Origin: Oscillospiraceae bacterium
Lineage (GTDB): Bacteria; Bacillota; Clostridia; Oscillospirales; Oscillospiraceae
Length of the DNA stretch: 64,000 nt
Assembly: GCA_015068125.1 (NCBI GenBank)
Contig: SVLD01000007.1
Location: 1-64,000 of the forward strand
Reading direction: 5' to 3'
The position numbers were made by a program, and so were the translations under genes. The notes below the pieces were generated by a model, which was not told where the DNA came from, searched no databases, and saw only the letters and a program-made list of their open reading frames with translations. Below, piece by piece: positions 40,936-50,149 of the stretch; the first letter of the stretch is position 1; each line of letters begins with the position of its first letter.

Positions 40936-42438
40936 TTATGTAATGACGAGTACGCCGTCTACGATTTTTGCCGTGGAGTTTCCGATGGCATCGATCACTA
41001 AAACGCCGTTCTCAATTTTTGCGCTGACTTTTCCTGTGCCCTGCATCTGCTGCACATCTTCCTGCAGTCTTGCGACTTCCTCCCGCAGGGTGTCATAAAA
41101 CACCAGCTCGCCGACAAAGCGGATATTCTGATCTTCCGAACTCACGGTGTCGCCGGTCTCCGGATCCAAGAAGGAGGCCTCGCCGATATCGTCGACGATC
41201 CAGTCCACATCAAAACCAGTCTCCGGGACCGGAGTGGATAGGTAACCGTTAAGGCACCAAACATCGATCATGATAGCCTCGTTGTGGGCAAACCAGGCTC
41301 CCACATCCAGCTCCACGGTTACGCTCCCCTGACTAGCGGGAAAGTTATACAGAATTTTCTGCGCCAGCGGGAGTACAGCATCCGCAGTGTGCAAGGCAAC
41401 AATGAGCGGCACATCTCCGCCCTGCTGCACAGTATCCGGGTGCAAAACCACCGGCACGCGTACCTTGTCCAGGTAGCGCTCTCTGTCAGTCAGGTGCATC
41501 TGGGTTCTGTAGAAGCCCGCCCGAGACTGAAGATGCTGATCTGCTTCCCGGGTCAAAGTCTCCGGCGCTATGCCCTGCCGGCTCTCTGCAAAATCGTGGC
41601 CAAGCCGGCGGACGTGCTCTCCGAGGTTGGTGTGGGCGTCGCCCTTGTAGTCAACACGGGCATCAGCCACCTCAGCAATGAACGCAGAAGCCAGAGGATA
41701 GACTCCTCGGACGGCGGTGATCATGTCGGTGGTGAGATCTTGGTTGCCCACGTTTTCAATTAGCATCCGGCACCAGCCGTTGGAATTAGGCTCCTCGATG
41801 GTGACGTTGACATCTGTGTTATATGTACTCAGGGATACCGAGCACATAGTGGCCAACTCAGGTGGGATGCAGTAGTCGGTGTAGTGGTGACCACCGGCCA
41901 CGAGAGACATCTCACGGATGTCAAATGCAATCCATGCGCTGGTGCCATTGGTCCTGATCATGCCGCCGATGTACTCATCGCTGAGATCGTGATCAGTCAC
42001 ACCACCAAAGCCGTGCATCGTGACCAGCTGGTTGAGCCGTGCCTCCATGGAGCCATACCCAGCCAGAATCTGCTTGTAAATATCGGGCGCGGGCTCCTGC
42101 TGCTCGGTAGTAGGCTCGCAGATTGCGCCCTGCTTGACCCGCAGGCGTACCACTTCGGTCGTGCGGGTGTTTTCGGCCACGCCCATGATACCGAAGTAAA
42201 ATTCACCATCATCGGCCAGCAGCTCATAGGGTACAGTCGCCACGTTCTCCACCAAGGGAACATGGTAGACAGCATCCTCCGTTTTGTAGAATACGGCACT
42301 CTTGCCATAGCCTTCCCAGAGTGGGTCAAACTCGCAGCGGATCTGGAGCACGTCCCGGCTGCCGGATGCGATTACCGGCACGTTGATCAGCTCGACCACC
42401 TGGTCTGTGATGCGTGCCGTGATTCTGGTATTGCTCAT
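40936..42438 (-). CDS. Baseplate upper protein (BppU-like)
   Basis: A 500-residue baseplate protein. The N-terminal part (residues 1-120) matches BppU N-terminal domains: TARITDQVVELINVPVIASGSRDVLQIRCEFDPLWEGYGKSAVFY. The middle has carbohydrate-module-like beta-rich sequence and the end forms a short coiled coil (EEVARLQEDVQQMQGTGKV) before small VLVI repeats. BppU links receptor-binding proteins to the tail hub in Gram-positive siphophages. It overlaps the upstream hub gene by 4 bases (ATGA). Confidence 0.85.
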   Translation of the reverse strand: MSNTRITARITDQVVELINVPVIASGSRDVLQIRCEFDPLWEGYGKSAVFYKTEDAVYHVPLVENVATVPYELLADDGEFYFGIMGVAENTRTTEVVRLRVKQGAICEPTTEQQEPAPDIYKQILAGYGSMEARLNQLVTMHGFGGVTDHDLSDEYIGGMIRTNGTSAWIAFDIREMSLVAGGHHYTDYCIPPELATMCSVSLSTYNTDVNVTIEEPNSNGWCRMLIENVGNQDLTTDMITAVRGVYPLASAFIAEVADARVDYKGDAHTNLGEHVRRLGHDFAESRQGIAPETLTREADQHLQSRAGFYRTQMHLTDRERYLDKVRVPVVLHPDTVQQGGDVPLIVALHTADAVLPLAQKILYNFPASQGSVTVELDVGAWFAHNEAIMIDVWCLNGYLSTPVPETGFDVDWIVDDIGEASFLDPETGDTVSSEDQNIRFVGELVFYDTLREEVARLQEDVQQMQGTGKVSAKIENGVLVIDAIGNSTAKIVDGVLVIT

Positions 42439-43859
42439 GTGTTGCCCTCCAATTCTTTAATTTTTGTAGTTAATTCGGTCAACGTTTCCTCCTGCTCACG
42501 GAGCTTCTGGAAGAGCAGGCCGATAAGTTCATCGTAATTGTTGATCTGCTGCTGCAGACCCTGGTCCGCTTGGGCTCTGGTGGTCCCTTCCTCAACAATT
42601 GCATCGTCGAGGGGCACGAGCAGCTGAACGACCCCATCAGGGGAAACGTAGAGGGCGGCGGTCTTGTCCAGGACATTCGTTTCGACAGTAGACGCGAACT
42701 GCTGGATATCGTAGCTATATCCGACTCGCAGTGCTTCCACTTCGTGATAGCCTTTAGCGTCTCCGAGGACGGTAGCGCCGGAAAGAGAAGGCACATCCTT
42801 ACCCAGGGTAATCTTGCTTTTTGCGGGGTTCAACAGATCCTCGATCATCTTGTAGAGCTGGAAGATTGCATCAACATTGTGAGGATTGGAAATCACACGG
42901 ATATTGTCACCCACGGTGAAACTGTCCAGCTCTTTTTTCAAATACGACAAGTCCAAGCCGGTCAGTTCCAAAGAGGTTATGAAGTTTTTCCGCTCATTCA
43001 GAAGGGCCTGGGCTTTTTTGAGCAGGTTCTCCGGCTCGGTTACGTCGTCCCAGATCGCAGTGGTCATGATCGTGCCCCGGATAGCTCTGGCATCCTCCGC
43101 GATGATATAGTCCTTGCCACCGTTCACTTCCTTGATGGTCAGGCGCTTCTTGGAGAGGGTGGTCTTTCCGTCAGCATCCTTCTCCTCCAGCCGAGCGCCA
43201 TAGGGGATGATGCCTGTGGCCAGAGAGGTGGTGTTGGCGCCGGTGCTGCTGAAATCCAGGAGATTCTCTCCAAACTCAAGGACCTGGTTGCTCTGGCGAT
43301 CGATTTTGGCAAGCCAGTTGATTATGCGTCCCTGGCTGTCTCCAGTGTCTGTGAATACTAGGTTACCGCCACATCGCTCCAGTAGTTTGTTAATGGTGTC
43401 GAGCACCGTCTCAGCGCTTTCGCTCTCCAGCCGGACATAGTCATTGGAGTCTGTCACGGTGATCTCACCGATCTGAAATTTTTTGAAGTCCTCCACCTGG
43501 GAATTGTAGCTCTGGATCACTGCCGTGAATATCTTTGCCGGGGTGTCCTGATAGAGATACGGTCGAGAGATGCCGTCCCGAAGCAGGCACAGCTCGCCCT
43601 CACAGACGACGGTGCGCTGCCCATAAGAATTATCAGAATAGTAGAGCACGCGCCCACGGAAGCGGAGAGTCCCATCACGATAGATGGTCACAATGGTCCG
43701 CTGGCCTACGAAGGTATAGTATGCCGGATGGCCGGGAGGGAGGATAAACTCTGCGGTTCCACCAAGGTTCAGCGCGGTGGTAACTTTCAGGCTGCTGAGC
43801 TCCAGCTCCTCCTGGCGGCTGTCATAGATGAGGGTCTCATCTGCATAGACTCGGATCAT
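42435..43859 (-). CDS. Phage tail hub protein (Gp37-like/Tal family)
   Basis: A 474-residue protein of the ReqiPepy6 Gp37-like or prophage-tail hub family: IRVYADETLIYDSRQEELE at the start, GGTAEFILPPGHP, and a GRIINWLAKIDRQS stretch. A C-terminal coiled coil (FQKLREQEETLTELTTKIKEL) ends it. Such proteins close the tail tip and hold the baseplate. Order after Dit and before BppU fits. Overlap of 4 bases with both neighbours. Confidence 0.82.
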   Translation of the reverse strand: MIRVYADETLIYDSRQEELELSSLKVTTALNLGGTAEFILPPGHPAYYTFVGQRTIVTIYRDGTLRFRGRVLYYSDNSYGQRTVVCEGELCLLRDGISRPYLYQDTPAKIFTAVIQSYNSQVEDFKKFQIGEITVTDSNDYVRLESESAETVLDTINKLLERCGGNLVFTDTGDSQGRIINWLAKIDRQSNQVLEFGENLLDFSSTGANTTSLATGIIPYGARLEEKDADGKTTLSKKRLTIKEVNGGKDYIIAEDARAIRGTIMTTAIWDDVTEPENLLKKAQALLNERKNFITSLELTGLDLSYLKKELDSFTVGDNIRVISNPHNVDAIFQLYKMIEDLLNPAKSKITLGKDVPSLSGATVLGDAKGYHEVEALRVGYSYDIQQFASTVETNVLDKTAALYVSPDGVVQLLVPLDDAIVEEGTTRAQADQGLQQQINNYDELIGLLFQKLREQEETLTELTTKIKELEGNT

Positions 43860-44551
43860 CTCAGCACCGCCTCCCGGAAGGAAATGGTCAACTCACCGCT
43901 GCCAGTGACATAAAATTCATGCGTACCCGGCCGGAGCAGCATATCCGGGAGCTTATAGGTTCCCGGGGGTAGCCCGCTCACTTCGACATAATCGTTTGCC
44001 TCTTGCGGGTCACCGAGACCCAGACAGATATCCGCATTGGCTCCGGTCACAGTGACTGTGGGAACCACCGCCAACCGGCCACCATTGCGTACTGTGAGCA
44101 CTGGCTTGGGGCGCTGAGCGAGATCCAGATAGTATTTGGTAGGCCGTTTGCGGTAGAGCCATGGCCGACAGACGCCAGTCACGGTGACAGCTGCGTAGGC
44201 GTGGTCATTCTGTCTCACGGCTACATGGAGCCGCCCAACCAGGTAGTACTCCAGGCGATCCGGGGGGATGATTTCCCACTCCAGGCCGTCCAGCAGGTTG
44301 ACCATATCACGGACAAGCTGTTCCCGATCTGCTCGTGTGCCTTTGGAGCACTCGAGCGTCACGGTCAGGTTGCGGTCTTTGTATTTGGGGATGCCGTCGG
44401 TCATAACTGTGGAAAGGTCCCAGGCGCCATCACCGCCGGCTCTTTCGACATAGTTGGTCTTCATCTCCGGGTCGCTCAGCACCCAGCTCGTCAGCGTCCA
44501 GCCGTAGGCCGCGGTGTCGTAGGATCCGAGGACTGTGGTTCTTTTTTTCAT
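43856..44551 (-). CDS. Distal tail protein (Dit-like)
   Basis: A 231-residue beta-rich protein lying directly after the tape measure gene, the fixed place of Dit in siphophages. LGSYDTAAYGWTLTSWVLSDPE and PDRLEYYLVGRLHV resemble Dit/YomH-type N-terminal domains; the C-terminal half looks like the galectin-like part. It forms the hexameric ring joining tail tube and baseplate. The start abuts the tape measure stop. Confidence 0.83.
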   Translation of the reverse strand: MKKRTTVLGSYDTAAYGWTLTSWVLSDPEMKTNYVERAGGDGAWDLSTVMTDGIPKYKDRNLTVTLECSKGTRADREQLVRDMVNLLDGLEWEIIPPDRLEYYLVGRLHVAVRQNDHAYAAVTVTGVCRPWLYRKRPTKYYLDLAQRPKPVLTVRNGGRLAVVPTVTVTGANADICLGLGDPQEANDYVEVSGLPPGTYKLPDMLLRPGTHEFYVTGSGELTISFREAVLR

Positions 44552-47500
44552 TTATATCGCTCCTCTCGATGCGAGGGTTCTGCGGTGGCCGAGGGCGCTG
44601 TCCATTCTGGAGGCAGTAGCGCCCACGATGGCCTCGCCATCAATGGCGATGATCTGGCCCTTCTCAATGGCTGCCAGAATTTTTTCCAGCATGGGTGCAT
44701 TGGAAGCAGCTGCAGTCATTTGGGTGGTAGCTTGGCGCAAGGACTGCTGATCTGCTACATTGCGCAGGGCCTTCTGACCATTGCGTTCCTGGGTGCTGTA
44801 AGCGTCCAGGATTGCCGCAGCTTGATCTGTCGCAGCGCGTTTCACGTCATGGGTTTTGCGCTCAATGCCGATCTCTGCGCCTTCACCTACATCCTCACCA
44901 AAGTCGATTGTCTTACGAGCGGGAGAATGGGAGTCAGCTTCCTCGCGCATAGCTCCGATGATGCCAGAGACCAGACTACGGGCCTTAGTAAGAAGTCCAG
45001 AGCGCTTATTCTCCATGCCGCCACTCAGGCCGTCGCCAAGATTCTCACCGACAAGCTCTGCGTCTGCATAAGCATTTGCAAACTCATTGAGCGCGTTCTC
45101 GTAACCCTTCTCGGCTTCTTTTACCATGTCTTGAGTGTAGCCGTCGACGCCCTTTTCAAAGTTGGTCTTGATGCGTTCAGCCTCTAGGCCTGCATCAATG
45201 GCTTCCTTATAAAGGGTATTGAGGACCCTCGCGGTCTCCTGATCCACCTTGTCGGAGTATTGACCATAGACCTCACCCTTTCGGGACAGAATATCAACAG
45301 CCGTTTGATAGTTGCCGGACAGCGCAGCAGCTTGGGCTTCTTCGTAGTTAGCAATAGTGCTGTAGTAAGTACCATAGTCGGCCGCGGCTGTCTCATACGC
45401 AGTTTTCTTTTCTGCGAGAATGCTCTCCTCTTTATTGGCAGATTTCTCTGCCTTCATAGCCGCCACCCGCCACCCCTCAGCATCGGCAGCGCTATACTGA
45501 CCCAGTGCCGTATAGTACTCATTCCATTTTTTCTTAGCATGCTCTCTTGCTTTGTTGGATGTTTCCAACTGAGCCCGATACTCTTTCTCCTTCAAAGAGA
45601 GGTTCTGTAGCGCTGCGGCCTCGTTTTGAATGGCGGATATATACTCAGCATTTGCTGCATCAAGCAACGAGTTGGCCAGCTTAGCTTGCATAACCTCCTG
45701 GATATTGGTTTTGAGGTCTTCATATTGGGTAATGACGCCGTCCAGCAGCACATACTCAGTATCGAGCGCCTTGTTGAGTTCATTCAGGATGAAGTTTGCG
45801 CGCTCTCGATCTTCTTCCTTGACCTTACCAGAGGCATCCGCAAGCCGAAACAATTCATCGGCTAGGTCTTCGGTATGTTTCATTTCGGCGGCCACATCAG
45901 CAAGTGCGTCATCCGTGGCCTTCTTCTGATCCCGGAAAGCTGCCGCAGCTTCGTCTGCTGCGGCCATGAGGTTTTGCTCCGCTTTGGTTAGAGCGTTGGT
46001 CGGTTTTTTTGCCTTATTCGTGGCGGCCGTATAGGCAGCAAGAGCGACCGTGACCGCAGTGATTGCAGCAAGCGCAAGACCCCAGGGCGTTGCCTTCTGT
46101 GCAAGAGCGAGTGCTTTCTGTGCCACCGTTGTATCTTTGATCGCAGCCTTGAGACCCTTCTGTTCCACGGTGTTGGCCGCCGTGGCAACCTTAAGGGCAA
46201 TCATGGCAGTAGCCACGGCAGCAAGTCCGGCCTTAATGGTCGGAAGGTTTTGCCTCGTCCAACTGCTAGCTTCCCTGATTGCTGGTATCAAGTCTTTCCT
46301 GATAAACTTGGCGGTATCTTTCAGTGGCTCCTCAGCATCCTCCAGCAGGGTGGCCCCCAGCTCCTTAATGTCAGTGATCACCGGTTCAACCGTCTTGCCA
46401 AGTTCAGCGGTGGTTTTGTTCCAGTTCTCAGTTGCCTGGTTGGAGCGGATGATTTCCTTGTTGGTTTGCTTGTACTGGGTGGCAGCATTTGCGTAGAGTT
46501 GCGTCAAGGTCTGAGTAATCAGCTGCTGACGCTCCTGCTCGCTGGAGCATTCCTGCAGTGCAAGGTTGAAGTAGTCTTCAACGGAGGCGGCTTCCTCAAC
46601 GGCCTTGTTCCACTCCTCGTTTTCTTCTGCGGCTTCCTTCATAACAACGCCGAAGGTCTCGCCTTCGGCTGCTGCCCAGTTGAGCGCGTCAGCAAGATTG
46701 CCAGCGATCTGCCCGGTTCTGGCGGTCTCATTCGCGGACTCTGCCAGAGCCTCAATGGGGAGTGAATCAGGGAATGTCGCATAGACGCCCGTGAGCGCGT
46801 GCGTCATTTCTTTCAATTCTTCCTCGGTGTCACAGAATTTTGCCAGAAGATTGGCAGCTTCCACGGCCTGGTCGGTTTCGCCCAGAACGCTCTGGAGCTC
46901 TTCATAGGTTTTTCTAGCTGCTTCTGCGCTGAAGCCGGAGTCCTTATACGCAACATCCAGCCGGTTCGTCGCGGTGCGATATTCCCGAGTTGTCTCTGCC
47001 AGAGCGACGACGGCGGCAGTAGCAGCTCCAGCAGCACCAGCAAGGGCAGCGAGCCCGCCCTTGGCCAAGTCGCCTGCGACATCATCCAGATCCTCAGTAG
47101 CGTCCTCAGCTTCTCTTGTCTTACCAGCCTGCTTGCCAAGCTCTTTGCCTGCCTCGTCGGCGCCGTCGGCCAGTTTCTCAGCGGCCTCCGCGGCTTCTCT
47201 GGCGGCATTTTTGTAGCCATCGAGCTTTTTCTCGGTTGCGATAATTTCGCGCTGCAGAGCTCTGTACTGTTCTTCAGAAATCTCGCCACGTTCGAATTGT
47301 TCCTGTGCCTGCTTTTCTGCGGCTTTCAGGGCACCGAGCCTTTTCTCGGTGTTGCTGATAGCATCGGTCAGCACCTTCTGCTTCTGTGCCAGCAGCTCGG
47401 TGTTTTTGGGATCTAGCTTCAGGAGCTTGTTAATCTGGCCCAGCTCGCTAGAGAGACTCCGGCTCTTCTTGTCTACATTATCGAGCGATTTCAGTAGATC

Positions 47501-47554
47501 AGAGGTATCACCACCGATTTTGATCGTCAAGCCCTTGAGTGCTTTATTAGCCAT
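44552..47554 (-). CDS. Tape measure protein
   Basis: A 1000-residue protein. The N-terminus (LTIKIGGDTSDLLKSLDNVDKKSRSLSSELGQINKLLKLDP) and long Ala/Lys/Glu-rich coiled coils (about 30-180, 600-800) are typical. A hydrophobic segment lies at about 480-520 (WGLALAAITAVTVALAAY). The length sets the tail length; at the usual 1.5 angstrom per residue it predicts a tail near 150 nm. The C-terminal end holds DEIGIERKTHDV-like membrane-insertion or structural sequence. It overlaps the chaperone gene by 8 bases. Confidence 0.95.
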   Translation of the reverse strand: MANKALKGLTIKIGGDTSDLLKSLDNVDKKSRSLSSELGQINKLLKLDPKNTELLAQKQKVLTDAISNTEKRLGALKAAEKQAQEQFERGEISEEQYRALQREIIATEKKLDGYKNAAREAAEAAEKLADGADEAGKELGKQAGKTREAEDATEDLDDVAGDLAKGGLAALAGAAGAATAAVVALAETTREYRTATNRLDVAYKDSGFSAEAARKTYEELQSVLGETDQAVEAANLLAKFCDTEEELKEMTHALTGVYATFPDSLPIEALAESANETARTGQIAGNLADALNWAAAEGETFGVVMKEAAEENEEWNKAVEEAASVEDYFNLALQECSSEQERQQLITQTLTQLYANAATQYKQTNKEIIRSNQATENWNKTTAELGKTVEPVITDIKELGATLLEDAEEPLKDTAKFIRKDLIPAIREASSWTRQNLPTIKAGLAAVATAMIALKVATAANTVEQKGLKAAIKDTTVAQKALALAQKATPWGLALAAITAVTVALAAYTAATNKAKKPTNALTKAEQNLMAAADEAAAAFRDQKKATDDALADVAAEMKHTEDLADELFRLADASGKVKEEDRERANFILNELNKALDTEYVLLDGVITQYEDLKTNIQEVMQAKLANSLLDAANAEYISAIQNEAAALQNLSLKEKEYRAQLETSNKAREHAKKKWNEYYTALGQYSAADAEGWRVAAMKAEKSANKEESILAEKKTAYETAAADYGTYYSTIANYEEAQAAALSGNYQTAVDILSRKGEVYGQYSDKVDQETARVLNTLYKEAIDAGLEAERIKTNFEKGVDGYTQDMVKEAEKGYENALNEFANAYADAELVGENLGDGLSGGMENKRSGLLTKARSLVSGIIGAMREEADSHSPARKTIDFGEDVGEGAEIGIERKTHDVKRAATDQAAAILDAYSTQERNGQKALRNVADQQSLRQATTQMTAAASNAPMLEKILAAIEKGQIIAIDGEAIVGATASRMDSALGHRRTLASRGAI

Positions 47555-47816
47555 TGGAAGGTGCCTCCTTTCTGAATTGTGCGCGTAACTTTGCCCGGTC
47601 GGGCTTGGTCTGCTCCATTCGCCAGCAGTCGTCTAGATACTGACGGCCTTCCTCGCTGTGGTTCAGGCTGCTGATGTAAGCATCCCGAAGCCAGAGCAGA
47701 TATACGCCATAATCGAGCTGTCCCACCTGCAGGAAATTTAGACCGGAATACTCCGAGACCAGCCGCTTGCCCCAGGTGGTATTGATATATTCATGATGTC
47801 CCGCAGACTCCGCCAT
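47547..47816 (-). CDS. Tail assembly chaperone, frameshifted C-terminal part (T-like)
   Basis: An 89-residue open segment starting MAESAGHHEYINTTWG. It lies in the -1 frame relative to the upstream chaperone and runs open back through the slippery site, so it is most likely made mainly as the C-terminal part of a fusion (about 209 residues) as with lambda G-GT. The QLDYGVYLLWLRDAYISSL stretch is alpha-helical. No good ribosome site precedes its ATG at 47816, which supports the frameshift reading. Confidence 0.75.
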   Translation of the reverse strand: MAESAGHHEYINTTWGKRLVSEYSGLNFLQVGQLDYGVYLLWLRDAYISSLNHSEEGRQYLDDCWRMEQTKPDRAKLRAQFRKEAPSNG

Positions 47817-47833
47817 TGGATTCTGCGGGAGTA

Positions 47834-48175
47834 TCAGTTTTTTGCGTTTTCAATTCCCGTCACAAATTCAGCGTAAGCGTGGAAGAAAACCACCAGATCC
47901 TCCTCATCAAGGCGGAAGGTGTCGCGGATCTGCTCGGGGGTGATCTTTCGCATATTGCGGTTGCAACTCATCAGACGAGCTGCCAGTTCGAAGAAGCCGG
48001 CTCTCACGTCATCGTTGTCGCCATCCAGCAGGGCGCTAAGCTCCGGCATTCTGGCTCGCAGTTCCTCCTGCAAATCAACGGTGGGCGGAGTGATGTGGAT
48101 AATCGTGCCAGCCTCGTCCATCATCTCCACCGGGAGAATGGGAGGGCGGTATTTATTAAAATTCAGAGTGTTCAT
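47834..48175 (-). CDS. Tail assembly chaperone (G-like)
   Basis: A 113-residue protein between tail tube and tape measure genes, the place of lambda G. LDEEDLVVFFHAYAEFVTGIEN near the end is helical. Its last sense codons AAA AAC directly before TGA lie in the slippery heptamer A-AAA-AAC. It binds the tape measure protein during tail assembly. The ATG follows GAGGTGTAAAC. Confidence 0.83.
   Translation of the reverse strand: MNTLNFNKYRPPILPVEMMDEAGTIIHITPPTVDLQEELRARMPELSALLDGDNDDVRAGFFELAARLMSCNRNMRKITPEQIRDTFRLDEEDLVVFFHAYAEFVTGIENAKN
47837..47843 (-). other. Programmed -1 frameshift site in tail chaperone gene
   Basis: On the minus strand the heptamer A-AAA-AAC is followed directly by TGA in the zero frame. 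A slip by -1 gives AAA then CTG ATA CTC and continues without a stop into the frame that encodes the segment ending at 47547. This matches the G/GT arrangement conserved in long-tailed phages. The slip is inferred from sequence. Confidence 0.82.
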
Positions 48176-48231
48176 GTTTACACCTCAATATGAAATTAGA
48201 GGGAGGCCTGAGACCTCCCTCTTTTTCGATT

Positions 48232-48783
48232 TTAAGAGCTCTTCTTGATGTTCTCGATGTAAGTGACGAGAGTGCCATCAGTATCGCTCGGCAGGAATTT
48301 GATCTCAGGCTCCAGCTTGCTGCCGGCATCGACAGCGAAGGCCAGAGTCAGGCCGGCCTGGTTAGCACCACGACCCATGACCCAGATGTCACCATCCTTC
48401 TTGTCCTCGTGGTGGAAGCAAACCACCCACTCCTTGCCCTGAGCGTTGCCAGCGCCACCGATGTGCATGGTGCGGGTGCCCTTGGTCTTGTCCTCAGTCA
48501 CCTTGCAACGGTCGGCCATCTTGGCCATGGTGTCGCCGTTGAAGGTGATAAGGCCCAGCTTCAGAACGGCCTCCTCGTTGGTCACGATCACCTTGGCAAC
48601 AGTGCCCAGGTCGTCACGCTCCTCATGAGTCTCAGTAGTGTAAGACAGCTCTGCACCGCCCTGGATCTTGCCCAGCAGATTGTTATCCACACAGATGGCC
48701 GTGACCTCGGGCATGGTGCCGGTGTATTCCATGATGTACGCCTTGCCAGAGCCCAGAGTGATCTTGTCGGGGTTAGTTCTCAT
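48232..48783 (-). CDS. Major tail tube protein
   Basis: A 183-residue protein with the pattern of siphophage tube proteins: LGSGKAYIMEYTGTMPEVTAICVD, a GGAELSYTTETHEERDDLG stretch and a C-terminal KLEPEIKFLPSDTDGTLVTYIE. It stacks as rings around the tape measure. Position before the chaperones agrees. The ATG follows AGGAGGAGAATCC. Confidence 0.85.
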   Translation of the reverse strand: MRTNPDKITLGSGKAYIMEYTGTMPEVTAICVDNNLLGKIQGGAELSYTTETHEERDDLGTVAKVIVTNEEAVLKLGLITFNGDTMAKMADRCKVTEDKTKGTRTMHIGGAGNAQGKEWVVCFHHEDKKDGDIWVMGRGANQAGLTLAFAVDAGSKLEPEIKFLPSDTDGTLVTYIENIKKSS

Positions 48784-48798
48784 TGGATTCTCCTCCTG

Positions 48799-49119
48799 TT
48801 AGATTTTTTCGATGTAGGTAAATTCATAGATTTCCTGATACCGGCGGATATCGTTCAACCAGTACCAGCCTTGAGTGGAATAAGGGATGTTCATCGCATG
48901 GAACTCCGCTGCAAGTCGCTGCTTCGCTTCATTGCCATCCTCGATACTGGGCGCATAGAGCTCCACAATGCCGCCGTGGGTGAAAATGCGACAAGGGCCT
49001 ACATCCGGCCCGTCAGCATCTACGCTGTCAAAGTAGACCGCGAAAGTCTGAGCGGGCGGATCTGGGAACCGCGCCTCCCGAGCAGGAATGGCGGCGGCAT
49101 TCAGAAGTTTATTAATCAT
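48799..49119 (-). CDS. Tail terminator/completion protein
   Basis: A 106-residue protein between the gp10-like and tube genes, the usual place of the tail terminator. FDSVDADGPDVGPCRIFTHGGIVELY and a C-terminal GWYWLNDIRRYQEIYEFTY fit that group (DUF3168-like or minor capsid types). It would cap the tail for joining to the head. It overlaps the upstream gene by 8 bases. Confidence 0.65.
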   Translation of the reverse strand: MINKLLNAAAIPAREARFPDPPAQTFAVYFDSVDADGPDVGPCRIFTHGGIVELYAPSIEDGNEAKQRLAAEFHAMNIPYSTQGWYWLNDIRRYQEIYEFTYIEKI

Positions 49120-49510
49120 TTTTCAGGGCCTCCTCCACTTCTTTCTCATACTCAGGGAGCACGGTCTCCAGTGCTTTCTCCAGAAAAGGGTCGGCACGGG
49201 TCCGTCCGCCGTCCAAGGTGGCGTGGCCCCTCACGAGCAGGTGCGTCAGCCGGTGGTGTGGAGCTTTGGCTCCCCAGGTGAAAACCTTGTCACCGGTGGT
49301 GGAGTTTGTCTCCGTCGTATGGGTGATGCTCTTGGCGTAGTCTCCACCCGACTTCCGTTTGGGTGCGGTTTTCCGGGTTAGGCTGACCAGTTTCTTGATA
49401 GCCCGCTCCCCCGCAGCATTGATTTCCTCGACGGTGTCCCCGTGAAGGAACTCCAGCTGTTCACGGATAGCCTCACCAAGGTCAGAGACTTGGATGGATT
49501 GTTTAGCCAT
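49112..49510 (-). CDS. HK97 gp10-like head-tail protein
   Basis: A 132-residue protein of the HK97 gp10 type, recognised by HGDTVEEINAAGERAIKKLVSLTRKTAPKRKSGGDYAKSI and a HHRLTHLLVRGHATLDGG stretch. It belongs to the neck/tail joining set. I start it at ATG 49510, inside the end of the head-closure gene, with GAGGCGG upstream. Confidence 0.85.
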   Translation of the reverse strand: MAKQSIQVSDLGEAIREQLEFLHGDTVEEINAAGERAIKKLVSLTRKTAPKRKSGGDYAKSITHTTETNSTTGDKVFTWGAKAPHHRLTHLLVRGHATLDGGRTRADPFLEKALETVLPEYEKEVEEALKND

Positions 49511-49811
49511 CCGCCTCACCGTCCTCAGCAGATGCGCGCTCCAAGGTCAGCTCCAGCTCCAGGCCTATGCGGTAAGTCCTGATGACTCGGTACCGCCGGC
49601 CATCGTAGTCGACCAGAGTCTCATTGTCGTAGTCCAGATAGTCAGCCAGGACAAGCTTGAGTTCCGGGTGAAAGTCCGTTGCATTCGCCTGGTAAAATTC
49701 CCGCTGGCCGATGCTACGGAAGCCACAGAGCACCTCGCGCTTGGTTTCACCCCGCTGAGCACCATCATAGGTGCGCTTGATGAGCGTGGCGACTTCATTC
49801 ATCGGTGCCAT
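49503..49811 (-). CDS. Head closure/head-tail adaptor protein
   Basis: A 102-residue protein (MAPMNEVATLIKRTYDGAQR...) with a beta-barrel pattern FYQANATDFHPELKLVLAD and YDGRRYRVIRTYRIGLELELTLE, typical of phage SPP1 gp16/HK97 gp7-like adaptors. It closes the neck below the portal. It overlaps both neighbours. Confidence 0.78.
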   Translation of the reverse strand: MAPMNEVATLIKRTYDGAQRGETKREVLCGFRSIGQREFYQANATDFHPELKLVLADYLDYDNETLVDYDGRRYRVIRTYRIGLELELTLERASAEDGEADG

Positions 49812-50088
49812 CCTCCGCCTTCCAGCCGTAGCCCTCCGCCATCATCAGGCAGGCCTTCAGCGCCTCGTAGCGCTGGAGCCATTCTGCGGACTTGGCGGGG
49901 TCGTCAGTATTGGCAGACTTGCAGTAGAGCTTGATGGCGTTGAAGATCAGCGGATCCTCCTCGCCTGCGTGGATGACACCCACGCACCGCATGTCAGCCT
50001 TGGCGAAGTCGATGTCCGCTTGGAGGTCCTCGTCCAGCTTGCTGTGGCTGCGCCGGATGGCGAGCTTGATTTTTTCCAGAGTCGTCAT
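49795..50088 (-). CDS. Head-tail connector (gp6-like)
   Basis: A 97-residue helical protein, first gene after the capsid gene. KIKLAIRRSHSKLDEDLQADIDFAKADMRCVGV and PLIFNAIKLYCKSANTDD match the gp6-like/phage connector group (DNA-packaging connector). It docks to the portal. The ATG follows AAGGAGGAGCCGC. Confidence 0.82.
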   Translation of the reverse strand: MTTLEKIKLAIRRSHSKLDEDLQADIDFAKADMRCVGVIHAGEEDPLIFNAIKLYCKSANTDDPAKSAEWLQRYEALKACLMMAEGYGWKAEDGTDE

Positions 50089-50149
50089 GCGGCTCCTCCT
50101 TCCTCATTGGTGGGTGGGGGTGTTACGCCCCACCCGGGATTGGTTGCGA

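Noticed and set aside
39453-40943. Plus-strand open frame opposite the fibre gene
   Set aside because: All phage genes here run on the minus strand with ribosome sites; this frame has none.
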